Source: Synanceia verrucosa (taxonomy: Eukaryota > Chordata > Actinopteri > Perciformes > Synanceiidae). Taken from it: a stretch of 64,000 nucleotides of DNA. Under the pieces are notes generated by a model. The model worked only from the letters and a program-made list of their open reading frames with translations. It did not search any database and was not told the origin of the DNA. The position numbers and the translations under genes are program-made. The stretch is taken from the NCBI GenBank assembly GCA_029721515.1, contig CM056556.1, positions 22,992,169 to 23,056,168 of the forward strand, written 5' to 3'. Every line of letters starts with the position of its first letter. Position 1 is the stretch's first letter. This document shows, one piece after another, positions 63,401-64,000 of the stretch.

Positions 63401-63885
63401 AGGGCTGTTTTCTGGTAGAACCCGGATTCCCCTGCCGTACGCCGTCCCTCCGTGCAGGTGAAAAGCCAGGTGATCAACCTCCTTCTGGCTGCTGGTGAGG
63501 CCCGGAACCTTACTGGACCCTGGGATTGCTCGAAGGTTGTAGATCCTCAGGAAGTCCCCGGGCTGATGATCGCACAAGCGGAACAATTAACACACACACA
63601 AAATATAAGATTAGATTATTGAAATATTACAAGTTATTTATGAAGCAGTCAGAGAGGGGAGAATTTTTCGTTAGACCCTAAACAACAGCCACATTAAACC
63701 TCACACCTCCAGTTTTTAAACACAGGCTTTTTCTATGATGAACAATTGACTGACTGAATAATGAAACTGTGGTCTCCAAGCCCAAACTGAGATGACCCCG
63801 ATGACATAAAGAATTCCCTTCGGAATGATTTAAGTTATAGGCTTTTACCTTAAGTAACACTGATGGTGATGTGCCTGATTTGTGC
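54328..63885 (-). CDS. pot1: POT1, protection of telomeres 1 (3' part; N-terminal exons outside window)
   Basis: POT1 is the shelterin subunit that binds single-stranded TTAGGG DNA and, through its C-terminal half, TPP1. Eleven coding exons are visible on the minus strand: 63885-63849, 63562-63381, 63200-63103, 61369-61343, 60360-60204, 59501-59293, 59188-59053, 58525-58440, 57717-57623, 55831-55726 and 54467-54328. Reading frames join correctly across every junction, giving about 423 aa. The OB2 end reads GDFLRIYNL ... FHLHGGTAYGRGIRVLPE. The OB3/Holliday-resolvase-like region carries the four Cys reported to bind zinc in vertebrate POT1 (LYCSKC and YYGCKRC). Other matches are LRSYEPRRLHQALKLYC, LLDLSAPFLFRG and LGVQPLQYVL; the end is HPWMDLC ... 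TCYQICHSAI. OB1 and early OB2 lie beyond 64000. Minus-strand AATAAA motifs at 54135-54140 and 54145-54150 fit a 3' UTR of about 190 nt. Confidence 0.95.
55466..55491 (+). repeat. Small head fragment of the SINE-like repeat
   Basis: gggcggcacagtggtgaagtg matches the head of the 14495 copy; the body is absent. It lies in a pot1 intron. Confidence 0.55.
56815..57425. mobile_element. Non-autonomous DNA element in a pot1 intron
   Basis: The left side (cacggcatggcatggtatgg, ggtgcttttccattac, gagtacctcac) is mirrored at the right (complement of gaggtactagtggaaaagcacc and of gccgtgccatgccgtgccgtg). The element lies in the intron 55832-57622. It carries a 12-bp tandem repeat and no transposase. Confidence 0.7.
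57159..57218. repeat. 12-bp tandem repeat, five copies
   Basis: gcttccaatgac and gcttccaatgaa alternate, forming a 24-bp higher-order unit inside the element at 56815-57425. Confidence 0.9.
60015..60100 (+). repeat. Telomere-like TTAGGG repeats in a pot1 intron
   Basis: Degenerate and perfect ttaggg units (for example gattagggttagggttaggg at 60053-60072) lie in the intron 59502-60203. Confidence 0.9.
60366..60414. repeat. (CA)n microsatellite at a pot1 splice acceptor
   Basis: 49 bp of alternating A and C. On the pot1 strand it reads (TG)n directly before ctcag|AGAGAATC, the acceptor of exon 60360-60204. Confidence 0.95.
60597..61113. mobile_element. MITE-like element in a pot1 intron
   Basis: Starts tagcctgacaagccagacta and ends agatttctaggctagg, with short inverted ends and internal mirrored blocks (ggctgcagcctgcgg and ctgcgggctgcagcc). 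No coding capacity. It includes three CCCTAA units at 60850-60867. Confidence 0.6.
61370..63102 (-). other. Intron of pot1, no other feature seen
   Basis: AT-rich intron between exons 63200-63103 and 61369-61343, with A runs near 61921-61935 and T runs near 61975-61986. Confidence 0.8.
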
Positions 63886-64000
63886 CTGTAAAAAGTACGA
63901 ATAAGTACTAATTTCCAAAGTTAAAAATCCCTTTTGCTGTGTTTTTTAAACATTAACATCAATTTTTTTTTTTTTTAGAAGAAAACCTAAAAAGTATGCA

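Overview
The window looks like teleost fish genomic DNA. It has long AT-rich spacers, spliced genes with GT-AG introns, CA microsatellites, and several repeat types common in fish (tRNA-like short elements, foldback DNA elements, decayed LINEs). No prokaryotic operons, rRNA genes or CRISPR arrays are visible. The gene order, three hyaluronidases (+), then gpr37 (-), then pot1 (-), matches the human 7q31 block HYAL4-SPAM1-(TMEM229A)-GPR37-POT1, orientations included. No TMEM229A-like reading frame was seen.

Layout: 1-8656 is mostly non-coding, with CA repeats, a TATA-containing promoter and leader exon near 1128-1291, and a 54-bp tandem repeat. 8657-12647 is hyaluronidase A (512 aa, hydrophobic C-terminal tail). 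18748-21346 is hyaluronidase B (445 aa, no tail, probably secreted). 30250-32038 is hyaluronidase C (491 aa, hydrophobic tail). All three share one coding structure: a large first exon, a 90-nt middle exon and a last exon carrying an EGF-like Cys cluster, with every junction in phase 0. 32039-45374 is a long gene-poor stretch with repeats and a deleted LINE. 45375-52257 (-) is gpr37 in two coding exons; its intron holds a decayed LINE with a near-perfect 78-bp inverted duplication. 54328-63885 (-) is the 3' part of pot1: eleven coding exons from the end of OB2 to the stop codon. The OB1 exons lie past the right edge.

The hyaluronidases cleave hyaluronan, outside the cell or at its surface. 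GPR37 is an orphan/prosaposin-linked receptor and POT1 is a telomere single-strand binding protein. These functions are unrelated, so the cluster reflects ancient linkage and not a shared pathway. The coding models come from reading splice sites and protein similarity by eye. 5' UTRs, transcription starts and repeat family names are less certain. I found no convincing new biological system. The most unusual items are the foldback elements, the LINE palindrome, the telomere-like repeats in two adjacent pot1 introns, and a CA repeat that forms a pot1 splice acceptor tract.
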